Positions 33,110-44,047 of a DNA stretch of 64,000 bases are shown here, piece after piece; the first letter of the stretch is position 1, and each line of letters starts with the position of its first letter. This DNA comes from Bedellia somnulentella. Lineage: Eukaryota > Arthropoda > Insecta > Lepidoptera > Bedelliidae. Under the pieces are notes generated by a model. It had not been told where the DNA came from. It saw only the letters and a list, made by a program, of their open reading frames with translations, and did not search any database. The stretch lies in the NCBI GenBank assembly GCA_963576735.1, contig OY755177.1, positions 18,290,001-18,354,000 on the forward strand. The letters run 5' to 3'. Made by a program: the position numbers and the translations under genes.

Positions 33110-33224
33110 CCGTGTAGCGGCCGCTTAGAATGTCACTACCCCTTTCTACCCACGGGTGTCGCAAGAGGCGACTAAGGGTATGGGGTAGAAAGGGGTAGTA
33201 ACATTCTAAGCGGCCGCTACACGG
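33110..33224. repeat. Fold-back made of an S1 head
   Basis: Left arm 33110-33151 and right arm 33183-33224, 42 bases each, match in 41 positions. The loop is 31 bases. Each arm is the first about 42 bases of S1 (CCGTGTAGCGGCCGCTTAG). No S1 body or tail follows. Confidence 0.9.
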
Positions 33225-33278
33225 AATAGCCTTACAAATACTTTTATAAACGTTAGGAAAGCGATATATATTTTGTTA

Positions 33279-33534
33279 ATACATACATACATAAATACAA
33301 ATACTCACGGCTATAAATCCCTAGATGGGGTAGCCAGAGCTAAGGAATCAGAAATTCCTCAGCCACTTTTGGAAATTTAAGTGGGGAAAAGATGGTAAAA
33401 TAAAGGTTGTTGGTGATGGGTCTCCAACCGCATCGCCCAAAAATCAATTTAAAGCCCCAATAGCGTTAGTCGCCGTTACGTACAACCGCCGGAAGAATTG
33501 GGGTAGTGCTATTCCAAGCCGACACTACACAGCA
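33279..33534 (-). mobile_element. S1, near full length
   Basis: Complete. Possible short duplication TGTTAAT on both sides. The tail here is a mixed CATA/AATA run. Confidence 0.85.
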
Positions 33535-33616
33535 CTGTTAATTCCTACCCCTGTGCTAATGGCTTCAGAACAAATTCACAAGTAATCCAAAACTCTATGT
33601 TGTTTCAACAATAGAA

Positions 33617-33686
33617 AGTGAGCGTTGTGGTTAAAACCAATTAGAAGTTCCAAACGTCCCGGGTTCGTTCCCCGACCCGAGCTCAC
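33617..33686 (+). repeat. Weak tRNA-like segment
   Basis: A T-arm-like CCCGGGTTCGTTCCCCGACCC is present around 33658-33679. The rest does not fold well. Confidence 0.3.
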
Positions 33687-33894
33687 TAATTAAAATGCAA
33701 AGGACGAACCCGAATTAAATTATCATCAGGATCATATTTCTTGGAGATGTAACTTCCAACGGATTTACGGAGAAACTTTATAAGGTAAAACCTTACGCTT
33801 AACGAGAATATTACGTAATAAGAAACTGTAGTTAGAAAAGCTTGTTTTAAACGATCTTTAAAATTAAGATCATCTACCTTTAATTGTGCTTACA

Positions 33895-34148
33895 TACATA
33901 CATACATATACTCACGGCTATAAATCACTAAAAGGGGTAGCCAGAGCTGAGAAATTAGAAATTTCTCAGCCACTTTTAGAAGTTGGGTGGGGAAAAGATG
34001 GTAGAATAAAGGTTGTTGGTGATGGGTCTCCAACCGCATCGCCCAAAAATCCCTTAAAAAGCCCCAATACCGTTAGTCGCCTCTTACGTACACCCACCGG
34101 AAGATATGGAGTAGTGTTATTCTAAGCCGACACTACACAGCTAATTAA
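33895..34148 (-). mobile_element. S1, full length, with target-site duplication
   Basis: TAATTGTGCTTACA at 33881-33894 and 34149-34162. An S1 tail-side relic (GGGGTTGCCAGAGCTTTAT) follows at about 34168-34235. Confidence 0.9.
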
Positions 34149-34235
34149 TAATTGTGCTTACAATCATATAAGGGGTTGCCAGAGCTTTATATCAACATTT
34201 TCTCCGCCATTTTTTAAAGTTAAGAAAGGAATAGA

Positions 34236-34984
34236 GAGTCCTACTCCACATAGTACCAGACAGTCAATTAAAAAATCTTTTATGTTTGGTTTTTTAGCCA
34301 TATTCCCATATCATAATAATTAAATAATCAAGACATTTTGCTGTTCTTTTTTATTTAACTTGCAATTTATTGGTTTACCATAAACCTACGCAAGATTTTT
34401 TCCGTAGTTTTTTTTGTTGTAATGCAAATTTTTACAATAAATATACTCGTAGTCTTGCCCTAATGCGTAACGATTAACAAAAATAACAGTTTAGTGCTAA
34501 GCGGTTAAACATGCCTAAATTCAATGCAATGAAAGTAACTTTATGACCAAATGTGTTGAAAGAATAATAACGATCTAGCACTACTATTCTCGTCTATTAC
34601 TATCTTTACGTCCCAAGTGCCACCAAGTTTATAATTGTATTTATATAGTAGAAAACAGGATCAATTCCTACAAAATGCTTTGACGTTCTGTTTGACAAGG
34701 TCACGACTACAAACAACAACTTTGATTAAAACAAAAAGTTAATATTGCTCTCCATTTTTCTAGGAATATAATTAAAAAACGACAGTTGTAAAGTTCGTAG
34801 AAACACGTATAAAAATGGAACGAGAATACTTTCCCAGTTATGGCGCTGTCAGAAATATTGCGTCGAGAAATAATAAAGAAGTGGAACGAAGTAAAAGAAC
34901 GACCACGCACAATTATTCCACAAGACAAATTAATTCTAAACTCATTATGTTCAGTAGGAAGCTGTATAAATTAATCAAAAGTTA
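34236..34984. other. Unique stretch, no confident gene
   Basis: A plus-strand frame of 57 codons from ATG 34815 is rich in charged residues. It has no signal or domain that I recognise. It overlaps a minus-strand frame at 34707-34928, also unsupported. Confidence 0.35.
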
Positions 34985-35276
34985 AACTCAACGCTTACGC
35001 TGTAAATAACTGAAGAGGTGGCAGAAATACTACTACATCTGAACATGAAATCAATTCAATTTTCTCATTTGGTTTTCAGGATACGTTTTGCTTAGACATG
35101 TACTGAAGTGAAGAAGGCATGGGCAACAGGCCCATCGGCGTATTGTACGAATTGTTCCTCACGTTATTTTCTTAACGTTTAAAACCCCTATTAATTGACC
35201 ACACTTTTAACTCACTAAAGAACGACTTGTTGTGTAGACCCATCTCAGGATTTGAATCTCTATCAAGCAATCATGG
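34985..35276 (-). repeat. S2, old copy
   Basis: AACGCTTACGCTGTAAATAAC at the tail side; CAGGATTTGAATCTC and AGCAATCATGG at the head side. Diverged. Confidence 0.6.
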
Positions 35277-35347
35277 TTGTTAAGTCGATATATATTAAAA
35301 AAAATGTTTAAAAGCCATATATTGTAAAAGATATATTCTTGTATGCT

Positions 35348-35552
35348 TGAAAGGTAATGTTAGTAGAGGACGACCTTGGAGGACACATTTGGATCAAATA
35401 GCAAATGTACTCAAAAAGGCAGGTGTCCGTAGTACGAAGAATAAAAGAGCATGTATGAAAAGATTGATGGATGTGACTGAAGCTAGAGAGGTTTGCCAGG
35501 ATCGTACAAAGTGGCGATCGATAGTCTCTGCCTACCCCAATAGGAACTCCTA
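35348..35552 (+). mobile_element. LINE-T 3' fragment, tail lost
   Basis: Open frame from about 35347 (VSRGRPWRTHLDQI to WRSIVSAYPNRN). The GTGAGTATATG tail is missing; it stops at AGGAACTCCTAAAG. Confidence 0.8.
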
Positions 35553-35651
35553 AAGCAACGTATTTATTTTATAGCAAGTAAACCAGGTAACTGATATCAG
35601 AATCATTTACATAACACATGTTACATCAAATGACGTAGACTGTTGTACAAC

Positions 35652-35735
35652 CTAGATAGCCTAATGGGAACTCTATACCGCCAAGAGACAGAGGCATGGG
35701 TTCAAACCCTGAATCGGACCTACCCCAATTTTTCA
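35652..35735 (+). repeat. S2 head fragment
   Basis: Only the tRNA-like part survives: TAGCCTAATGGG as A box and GGGTTCAAACCC as B box, then CGGACCTACCCCAATTTTTC. Confidence 0.65.
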
Positions 35736-35744
35736 TTACATGTT

Positions 35745-35990
35745 TGCTGTGTAGTGTCGGCTTAGAATAGCACTACCCCATTTCTTCCGGTGGGTGTACG
35801 TAAGAGGCGACTAACGGTTTTGGGGCTTTTGAGGGATTTTTGGGCGATGCGGTTGGAGACCCATCACCAACAACCTTTATTTCACCATCTTCTCCCCACA
35901 CAACTTCCAGTAGCTGAGGAATTTCTGATTCCTTAGCTCTGGCTACCCCTTCTAGGGATTTATAGCCGTGAGTATATGTATGTATGTATG
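35745..35990 (+). mobile_element. S1, near full length
   Basis: Closely follows the S2 head. Very similar to the 26600 copy (both have CGGTTTTGGGGCTTTTGAG). Confidence 0.85.
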
Positions 35991-36284
35991 TACCGCGGCT
36001 AAGTTATGATAAGTCGTGTGGCACTATCTTTTTACATAGCGTTATAAACCTTCATTCTATTACAAGGGCACACAGTTGGATCTAAACAAGGTACTTTAAA
36101 AATCAAGTCATAACTCATAATGTTTCTTTATTCGATAAGCTCAAAAATAGAAATTTGAAAGGTTATCAATTTGTTCTAAACTTTTTTAGAACTGGTAAAT
36201 TAACGTGACGTTCAGAAGAATTAGTACCTAAACCAATATTTTGGAGATGTACAAAGTTATATGTAGCATAGCATGTATAAAGCA

Positions 36285-36496
36285 TGCTGTGTAGTGTTGT
36301 TAAAAATATCATTAACCCATTTCTTCCAACGGGTGTCATGAAAAGCGACTCGGTGATGGCTGGAAATCCATCACATCCATATTTTTTTTAAAATCTATAC
36401 CTACAACACTTCCAGAAAAGGTTCTGCATTTGTAATACAAATTCTCTGGCCATCCTCTTCTGGGATATATAGCCACGATAATATGTTTATGTATAA
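36285..36496 (+). repeat. S1, strongly decayed
   Basis: Head GCTGTGTAGTGTTG and tail TATAGCCACGATAATATG recognisable, with most of the middle changed. Confidence 0.6.
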
Positions 36497-36526
36497 AAAT
36501 AATTATTATATAATTATATTAGCTGT

Positions 36527-36613
36527 AGGCAGAGACTATCGATTGCCAATCGATAGTCTCTGCCTACCCCAATGGGAACTAACGGCGTGAGAATATGTAT
36601 GTATGTATGTATG
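36527..36613 (+). mobile_element. LINE-T insertion with inverted 5' end
   Basis: 87 bases of LINE-T end (GATAGTCTCTGCCTACCCC to TATG tail) preceded by a reverse copy of part of it. The inverted arms are 36526-36545 and 36547-36566, 20 of 20 bases. TATATTAGCTGT flanks at 36515-36526 and 36614-36625. It is inside the head of the next S1. Confidence 0.8.
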
Positions 36614-36616
36614 TAT

Positions 36617-36824
36617 ATTAGCTGTGTAGTGTCAGCTTAGAATTGCACTATCCCATTTCTTCCAGTGGGTGTACGTAAGAGGCGACTAACGGTATTGAGG
36701 TCTTTAAGGGACCTTTATTTTCACCATCTTTTCCCCACGCAACTTCCAAAAGTGGCTGAGGAATTTCTGATTCCTTAGCTCTGGCTACCCCATCTAGGGA
36801 TTCATAGCCGTGAGTATATGTATA
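36617..36824 (+). mobile_element. S1 with internal deletion
   Basis: Shares with 50202-50417 the joint TTTAAGGGACCTTTATTTT, in which about 36 bases around GGGCGATGCGGTTGGAG are missing, and the changes GTCAGC and TTGAGGTC. This defines a separate subfamily. Confidence 0.85.
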
Positions 36825-37046
36825 AAAATAATTCTACATGTTACCAGTAAGCAACCAAGTAACTGAAGTGACAAACATTTACACAGCACATATTTCAGGG
36901 AATGACGTAGCGGCAACGCACGAGTGACGTGCGAGCAAATTAATAACACTCGAGCTATCTAGACGATTATCTCGACTTGTTGACTCGGACAATCGATTAG
37001 TGTTGGGATGTGAAATACTCGGTGCGAATGTAAGTGCATTATGTAA
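36825..37046. other. Unique patch, moderately GC-rich
   Basis: Contains GACGTAGCGGCAACGCACG and GTGACGTGCGAGC. No repeat match, no gene called. Confidence 0.35.
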
Positions 37047-37180
37047 CATACATATACTCACGCCGTTAGTTGGCATTGGGGTAGGCAGAGACTATCGAAC
37101 ACCACTTTGTACGATCCTGGCTAACCTCTCTAGCTTCATTTACATATATCAATATTTTCAGACATAGCCCTTTTAATGTT
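37047..37180 (-). mobile_element. LINE-T 3' fragment
   Basis: Short tail (ACATACATATACTCACGCCG), then GGGGTAGGCAGAGACTATCG and the coding end in reverse. Confidence 0.8.
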
Positions 37181-37312
37181 TATAATTTATTTTCAATTAA
37201 TCTCTATCGTTACTCAATGTAAAGATGAAAGATTTTTTGCTGTGTTTGTCAGTAATGAATTAGCTCCGAAACATTTCAACGGAACTTAATAAAACTGTGT
37301 CAATAGAAAACC

Positions 37313-37937
37313 ATAAAAAAACCGGCCAAGTGCGAGTCGGATCGCGCACTAAGGGTTCCGTACTATCATATATTTAGAAAATCCCGTTTGTGTGAAAATC
37401 ATGGGAGCCAAATTAGGTAAGTAATTTGATTTATGACGTTTAAAAATAGAACTACGGGCTAGATCTCATTCAAACCAATTTTCGTTAGTAGTTTGTATAG
37501 TAATACACATCATATATTTTTTTCAGTATTATCATGCCCATATTTTAGAAGTTACGGGGGGGGGGGACACACATTTTAGCACTTTGAAAAAGTCTCTCGC
37601 GCAAACTATTCAGTTTTGAAAAAAATGATATAAGCAACCTCAACATCATTTTCAAATACCTTTTGATAGATACCCCACACGTATAGGTTTGATAAAAAAA
37701 AAATTTTGAGTTTCAGTTCTATGTATGGGGAACCCTAAAATTTTGTTTTTTTTTTCAGATTTTATTTTAAAATCTTAATGCGGTTTACAGAATACATCTA
37801 CGCACCAACTTCCAATAATGTAGTTCTTATGGTTTCGGAATAAACTGGCTGTGACATACGGACGGACGGACGGACAGACAGACATGACGAATCTATAAGG
37901 GTCCCGTTTTTGCCATTTGGCTACGGAACCCTAAAAA
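37313..37937 (+). mobile_element. E fold-back element, third copy
   Basis: About 625 bp. AACCGGCCAAGTGCGAGTCG and AAGGGTTCCGTACT at the start; GACGGACGGACGGACAGACA, then TTTGGCTACGGAACCCTAAA at the end. The middle differs from the 15.4 kb copy, so it is a separate subfamily. Confidence 0.7.
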
Positions 37938-38464
37938 TCTAAAGAAAATGGGCTATAAATTATCATGCTAAGTTACATAACTGATCTGTTAATGAAGAAA
38001 CTCTAACGCTACCCTCCCTGACAAAGCGTGGGCCATCCATTACAATTTACATATATAGTTTTAGAGATCATTCGAGACTAAATTATAAGAAGAGTATGGA
38101 GATTCAGTACTTTGGATGGAATATTTATTTATTTGTTCACACACAAAATATAATCTTGACAGATGAGACACCTAATATGATTATATTTAACTTAACACTT
38201 CAATCGAAAATGTATACAATAACACGTGATAGCACATAGAACAAAAAAGCTATTTAAAATTGACCACCATCTTATATTAATATAATTTCTGTCTATAATA
38301 ACTTAAATAACTAACACACTACAAGTAGAGTATTTAAATTTCCATTTTCAATAAGTATAGCACAATATTAATGAAGCCCTCATCACATTGATTGACATTG
38401 AATTGCTCTGTGGGAGCGTACATGAGCGATGATGATGAAAATTCATCACTCTTATAAAACAATA
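37938..38464. other. Unique stretch, nothing recognised
   Basis: No gene or repeat supported. Confidence 0.35.
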
Positions 38465-38884
38465 AGTACATACATACATATACTCACGCCGTTAATTCCC
38501 ATTGGGGTAGGCAGAGACTATCGATCGCTACTTCGTACGATTCTGGCAAACCTCTCTTGCTTCGTCTACATCCATCAATATTTTCATACATGCTCTTTTA
38601 TTCTTCATACTTCGGACGCCTGCCTTTTTGAGCACACTTTCAATTTAGTCCAAGTGTGTCTTTCGAGGCCGTCCTCTACTAACATTACCTTCCACATTAG
38701 CTCTATAGATACCTTTTACCAATTTCCTATCATCCATCCTCTCGATGTGCCCAAACCACCTCAATATTCCTTTTTCTATCTTACTTACAATATCATCTTT
38801 TACACCACACCTTTCACGAATCACGTCATTCCTCACACGATCACATAACCTTACATTACAAACAACAAGTCTCACTCCAAACAT
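38465..38884 (-). mobile_element. LINE-T 3' copy, 420 bp
   Basis: Minus-strand frame 38645-38884 encodes NVRLCDRVRNDVIRERCGVK, the WFGHIERMDDRKLVKGIYR block and VSRGRPRKTHLD. The coding end then shifts (about 38640). Tail at 38467. Possible short duplication TAAGTA. Confidence 0.85.
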
Positions 38885-39099
38885 AACTAAGTAAAAAGCA
38901 AGTTGGTCCAGCGAGCGTGGCTTTGAGACGGCAAGCCCAACTATTTAGAATATAATACACAAACCATTAGCAAACTTCCACTCGATACTCCTAACTCCTC
39001 ACAAAATTATTGCTAAAGCTATTATAAACTCTGTCAGCAAAACCACTAAGTCGATATTCCTTTAATCTTATTCCAGTCTAGTTTTAGATTCCTATTTAA
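38885..39099. other. Unique sequence before piggyBac-like MITE
   Basis: No repeat or frame. TTAA target at 39096-39099. Confidence 0.35.
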
Positions 39100-39498
39100 C
39101 CTCCTGATGCCCAGCCGTTATTATTATTTTTATGACTATCTGCCCACGGTCCTCACACAAGGACTATTGCGTTTACCTAGCTTACTGCCCAGAAACTTAA
39201 ACTTGAATAAATGTCGCAAAAAATATTATTTAGTGTTCCTAGTACTATGTACGGGTAATGTATTAAAAAAGTAACCAGTCTCAAAATAGTTTTAAAGCGG
39301 AAATAATTAGTCCTCATGTGAGGACCGTGGGCAGATAACCAAAGTAAAAAAAATAATAATTTAAATGTTGTTCAAACGCAAAGTATTCGTCCTCGGAGAA
39401 GGACCGTGGGCATTTAGTCCAGAAAATGTTTTTTATTGCTTGGGCAGTAACAACTTTATTTTTTAAGTACTCACATAAGTACCGTGGGCATCAGGAGG
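39100..39498. mobile_element. piggyBac-like MITE, 399 bp
   Basis: Ends CCTCCTGATGCCCA and TGGGCATCAGGAGG, perfect inverted repeats, flanked by TTAA on both sides (39096-39099, 39499-39502). The TTAA target is the piggyBac mark. GGACCGTGGGCA-type motifs recur inside (about 39326, 39401, with partial ones near 39150 reversed and 39480). No transposase. Confidence 0.85.
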
Positions 39499-39502
39499 TT
39501 AA

Positions 39503-39819
39503 TGCTATTATAAAAATTGCAGGACGGACGTAATAAGGTTGAATTTCAAAGGCATTTTTTTAAAGTTTAGCTCTTACAACATTTATCGTCATTTAAAAAG
39601 TCCATTGATTTTGTTCTCGGTTGAGATTAAAACACAAGTTTTTGCAGTTCAACAAAATATATGCTTTATTATTTCTGAAGAAAGAAAATTCTTTAGAAAT
39701 AAATAGAAAAGCATTAATTTATCAAAGAGATAAGTTAAATAAATATAGTTTATACAAAATAAGGTTCTTTTATGCTCATCGCATATCCTATACTGAAAAG
39801 TATTAAGTTATATTTATTA
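39503..39819. other. Unique AT-rich spacer
   Basis: A 61-codon frame at 39621-39806 is low-complexity AT sequence and not called. Confidence 0.35.
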
Positions 39820-40778
39820 CTAGTGGATCGTCCCAGCTTCACACGGGTAGCGTTGTTTTTCTAAATATCTGAGGTTTCTTTCTTCAGTCACTGCTCAAGC
39901 ATTGTGAAATTCAGCGCAATGTTTTCAATTTATTAAATTTATAGCACTCCCTAAACAGTTTAGTTTGGTGATTTTAAATGCGCTTTGATGAACGGTTCAG
40001 TATTTCCGTTTAATAGCAAATTTTGGTATAAAACGCTATGAAGTATTTATAACAATCTAAAAAATAAATCATTACGTGATGTAGGATGCAACTACTGGCG
40101 CCATCTAGTATGTTATATGTAAATTAGTAAAGATTTGGTTTTGATCACGGGCGCGATGGCTTATTTTATGTATAATTTCGGTGTTTGTCTACCGATTTCT
40201 ATGATTCTTTTTTTATTGAATAGGTAATAATGTTACCTTTTTTAAATTTGGGATGAGTGAGAGGTTTACAAACGTAAGAGTAAACAAATATAATCAGAAT
40301 GATCCGAACTGCTAAGCTATCAGGAATTACACGTGTTATTGTCAGTCAACCGTAAAAGATAGACATAAACTGCCGAAGATTTTTTTTTATATAATTTTAT
40401 GAAGAATATTTCCGTCACACATGATTTCTATGTAAGTTTAACCATTGAGGCTGCACACGCGACGGAAGCTTAAAAAATGGAGTAACTTCTCCCGTTTTCC
40501 CAAAATTTCCCAAAATTCCCCTTTACTACTCTGCTGGAAATGATACAAAAACCTGCGCAGGTGTATGAAGAATAATTGTACCAAGTTTCGTTAAAATCCG
40601 TCGAGTAGTTTTTGTTTCCATAAGGAACATACAAACCGAAAGACAGACAGACAGACAAAAATTTTACTGATTGCATTTTTGGCATCAGTATCGATCCCTA
40701 ATCACCCCCTGATAGTTATTTTGAAAATATATTTCATGTACAGAATTGACCCCTCTACAGATTTATTATAAGTATAGA
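39820..40778 (-). mobile_element. Non-autonomous Helitron, 959 bp
   Basis: Minus strand: A|TCTATACTTATAATAAATC at the start and GATCCACTAG|T at the end (CTAG 39820-39823). GACAGACAGACAGAC inside. Homologous along its length to 57625-58576. No helicase frame. Confidence 0.8.
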
Positions 40779-41317
40779 TGATTATTTGAAATTTTGATCT
40801 AACATTTCTAATTCAAATTTCATTACACGTGGCAACCTTGAACAAATCTATATCTGTTCTCAAAAGCACAATAATAATGGTGAGCAAATTGAAAAACTAG
40901 AATAAAAACAGACTTTTTCTATACATTACCTTAATTGGAAGTGAGTAGATGTTGATTTTTGCTACCTGAAAGTCAATTACTTTGCAAAGCTTTGTAACTT
41001 CGGATAATTCTTTGCTTTAGGGAATTGTTAAAGGATGGATTTAATAAAGGTAAAAAGTCTCTTCATGGTAACAAAGGAGACTCAACCATTGTTTAATTTT
41101 TTTATTAAACTGCACCAGAGTTTGCCTACTTCAGAGAGCTTTGGGAGACATCTTAAAAGTCTGAAAGATGTGAAATATATTTGATAATTTATCAAAAAAT
41201 TAGTAACTTTATACGTTTTTGTGTACCTAATAGACTAACAATCCAATGATCTCTACATGTATAATTATGACAAAACAATTTTTCTTATCCCCTGTTTATT
41301 AATTATTTTATTGGTTT
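40779..41317. other. Unique stretch, nothing recognised
   Basis: No gene or repeat supported. Confidence 0.35.
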
Positions 41318-41440
41318 GCACAATCCTACATATACTCATACCATTTTTTGCCATTGGGCTAGGCAGCGACTATCGATTGCCAGTTTGTACGATCCTGACA
41401 AATCTCTCGAGCTACGTCTACTTTCACTTGTTCGTATTAC
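41318..41440 (-). repeat. LINE-T end fragment, decayed
   Basis: ACATATACTCATACCATTTT, then CATTGGGCTAGGCAGCGAC and GTACGATCCTGACAAATCTC. The tail microsatellite is gone. Confidence 0.7.
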
Positions 41441-41640
41441 AATATATTAATTAAAAATACACATAACAACAAAGTTTAAATTTCAAATCAATATTTGATA
41501 TTTAAAGTTGTTTAAAGTTCACAAACTTTAATCATGAAATGCCCAAGAGCAACTTCCCTAAAATTTGTTTACCTAAAAACTTTTTTGAAAAGCCTTAAAC
41601 TTCCTTCATGACCGTAATCTAGCAAAAAGTTGCCCTGTAT

Positions 41641-41745
41641 ATTAATAAATAAAGGAAAGAAAAATTTCGACACAGGCGGGAATCGAACCCGCGACCTCGG
41701 GTATACGCCCCCGTCGCTCTGCCAATTGAGCTACCGTGTCAATGG
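41641..41745 (-). mobile_element. S3, tRNA-headed short SINE
   Basis: On the minus strand GACACGGTAGCTCAATTGGC begins a tRNA-like fold at 41740-41669: a 7-base acceptor stem with one G-U pair, D stem GCTC/GAGC, T arm GCGGGTTCGATTCCCGC. The anticodon stem-loop is poor (eight-base loop). It is followed by TTTTTCTTTCCTTTATTTATT. Confidence 0.7.
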
Positions 41746-41904
41746 CTGCCAGCGCGAAATTCTTCTATCCTTTAATTCTTTTACACGTTAAAGTAGTGTT
41801 TGCATTTCCTACCTCCGAATTTTTACTAATTCAGAAGGCCACTTGTCTACCTTTTCAGAGAGAATGCAAATGTTGAAAACGCCTAACTATCACATAATTT
41901 AAAT

Positions 41905-42018
41905 CTTTTTGTTCATGAAAACCTCATGTGGGGATTATTACTAATAAATAAAGAATAAATAAAGGAAAGAAAAATTTCGACACAGGCCGGAATCGAACCC
42001 GCGACTCATGAACAAAAA
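41905..42018 (-). mobile_element. S3, truncated, with flanking inverted repeat
   Basis: Same tail and T arm as the S3 at 41641, cut at CGCGAC (42005). Text AACCTCATGTGGGGATTATT precedes it, as near 31120 and 62155. CTTTTTGTTCATGA (41905-41918) faces TCATGAACAAAAA (42006-42018). Confidence 0.6.
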
Positions 42019-42125
42019 AACTTGCTCTGTATATATCTTTTACTTTACTTTTATCCATCCGTCCGTCTCCCGAAACAGCTGCATATTTTTTATGTTTCTT
42101 ATAACGTTATATTTTACACTACGTA

Positions 42126-42370
42126 CATACAATATATATACTCACGGCTATAAATACTTAGAAGGGATAGCCAGAGATAAGGAATTAGAAATTCTTCAGC
42201 CACTTTTGGTAGTTGAGTGGGGAAAATTTGTGAAATAAAGGTTGTTGGAGATCGGTCTCCAACCACATCGCCCAATATTCCCTTAAAAGCTCCAATACCG
42301 TTAGTAGCCTCTTACGTACACCCACCGGAGGAAATGAGGTAGTGCTATTCTAATCTGACACTACACAGCT
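42126..42370 (-). mobile_element. S1, near full length
   Basis: Tail microsatellite shortened to ACATACAATATATATAC. Head present (CTGACACTACACAGC). Confidence 0.85.
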
Positions 42371-43253
42371 CGCTACACCTCTCACTACTCACTACACCCT
42401 TAAAAAATTACACAAATTATTCAACGCGTTCTATAACTTAACATTATCTACATTAACCCTTCAAGTCAGTCTTATGATTTGGAGTTACTGAATAAAACAA
42501 GAAATCATTGTACATTACAGATGATTGATACAAATGGAGTCTGAGCGATAATCCACGGCGTCTTAAGATGGAAAAAGGGTGTTGTTCCCCATTTATTTTA
42601 TTTACAAGAAGACAGCCTTGACCCGCTACCCTCATTTCTTTCCTTAGATCTCCCACGCTAGAATATTCCAGAAAATAGAATTAGAATTTCGAATTCCAAG
42701 GGCGTATAATGTGGGAGGCTCGGTGGCTTTGTGAAAGTCTCATCTGTTGAAGACTTCAGAAATTCGAATTAAATTTGTATACGTTTTAAGATAATCACGT
42801 TTTAATTAAGAACGTGATATTTGTTAAGATCGCGGAGGTGGAGATAAGTGCTTATATTTTCGGGATTAAACGGGATTTTGGTGAACCAAAGCTCTGTAGA
42901 AAGTTTAGTTGGGGAGATGATTGTGTGAAGATTTGTTTTGATCCACGTCACCCAAAACTAATTTTAATCCCGAAACCCTAAGTCACAATACTATTTGTAT
43001 GTACTATATGTATCGAAATACTGGAATGTTCAATAAGTGTTTCAGCTACATAAGTGTATCTAAGGTAATATCGTTCAATAGAATTTATACTTTGTTATCT
43101 GGTAAATAACGTACAAAATCAAACAAATAGTTAGTCCGAAGTACAAAGTTTAGAGTCATCGATTACTTCAAATAATCATATAACAGATTCCATTCAAAGT
43201 TCACTACTACAACACTCAATATTTGTTTTCAACTAGAATTTTGATATACAAAT
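42371..43253. other. Unique stretch, no gene
   Basis: A 67-codon minus-strand frame (42453-42656) has no motif. Nothing else recognised. Confidence 0.35.
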
Positions 43254-43735
43254 AATACATACATACATACATACTCATACTCACGACCATAAATCCCAAA
43301 AAAGGGTTGCAAGAAGTTTAGAGCTAGAAACTACTCAACCACATTTGGAAGTTACATACAAACATATACTCACGGCTATAAATCCCTAGAAGGGGTAGCC
43401 AGAGCTAAGGAATTTCAAATTCCTCAGCCACTTTTGGAAGTTGAGTGGGGAAAAGATGGTAGAATAAAGGTTCTTGGTGATTGGTCTCCAACCGCAACGT
43501 AACCAATACCGTTAGTCGCCTCTTACGTACACCCACCGGAAGAAAAGGGGTAGTGCCAGTCTAAGCCGACACTACACAGCAATTTGAAAGTTGATAGGTT
43601 AAAATAAAGAATCGTTATTGAGGGTTCTCAAACCGCATCACCCAAATCACTTTAAAAGCCCAAATACTCTTAGTCCCCTCTTACGATCACCCACAAGAAG
43701 ATATGGGGTAGAGCTATTCTATGCCGACACTACAC
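43254..43735 (-). repeat. Old S1 split by a younger S1
   Basis: The tail side 43254-43353 and the head side 43582-43735 belong to one old copy. ATTTGGAAGTT (43343-43353) and ATTTGAAAGTT (43582-43592) are the duplicated target. Confidence 0.8.
43354..43581 (-). mobile_element. S1 nested in S1
   Basis: Complete at both ends. A part of the middle (CATCGCCCAAAAATCCC) is deleted. See the split older copy around it for the duplication. Confidence 0.85.
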
Positions 43736-43756
43736 TGGTTTATTTAAGTTTTTCAC

Positions 43757-44047
43757 ATTAGAGAGGATGGATGACAGTAAATTGGTGAAAAAGATATATA
43801 GAGCCAATGTGGAAGGTAATGTTAGTAGAGGACGACCTCGGAGGACACATTTGGATCAAATAGAAAATGTGCTCAAAAAAGGCAGGTGTCCGCAGTATGA
43901 AGAATAAAAGAGCATGTATGAAAAGATTGATGGATGTGACTGAAGCTAGAGAGGTTTGCCAGGATCGTACAAAGTGGCGATCGATAGTCTCTGCCTACCC
44001 CAATAGGAACTAACGGCGTGAGAATATGTATGTATATGTATATATGT
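43757..44047 (+). mobile_element. LINE-T 3' copy
   Basis: Starts GAGAGGATGGATGACAG, that is, in the WFGHIERMDD block. One extra A in the run at about 43873-43879 shifts the frame. Tail TATGTATGTATATG. Confidence 0.85.

Noticed and set aside
34815..34985. 57-codon charged protein from ATG 34815
   Set aside because: No family match recognised and no supporting context. It stays possible as an exon but cannot be supported.
38429..38848. 139-codon plus-strand frame as a gene
   Set aside because: It is the reverse strand of a LINE-T copy whose minus-strand frame carries the known conserved blocks.
41669..41740. Functional tRNA gene on the minus strand
   Set aside because: Acceptor, D and T stems are good, but the anticodon loop has eight bases with a poor stem, and a second truncated copy with the same flanks lies at 41979. 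It is an S3 head.
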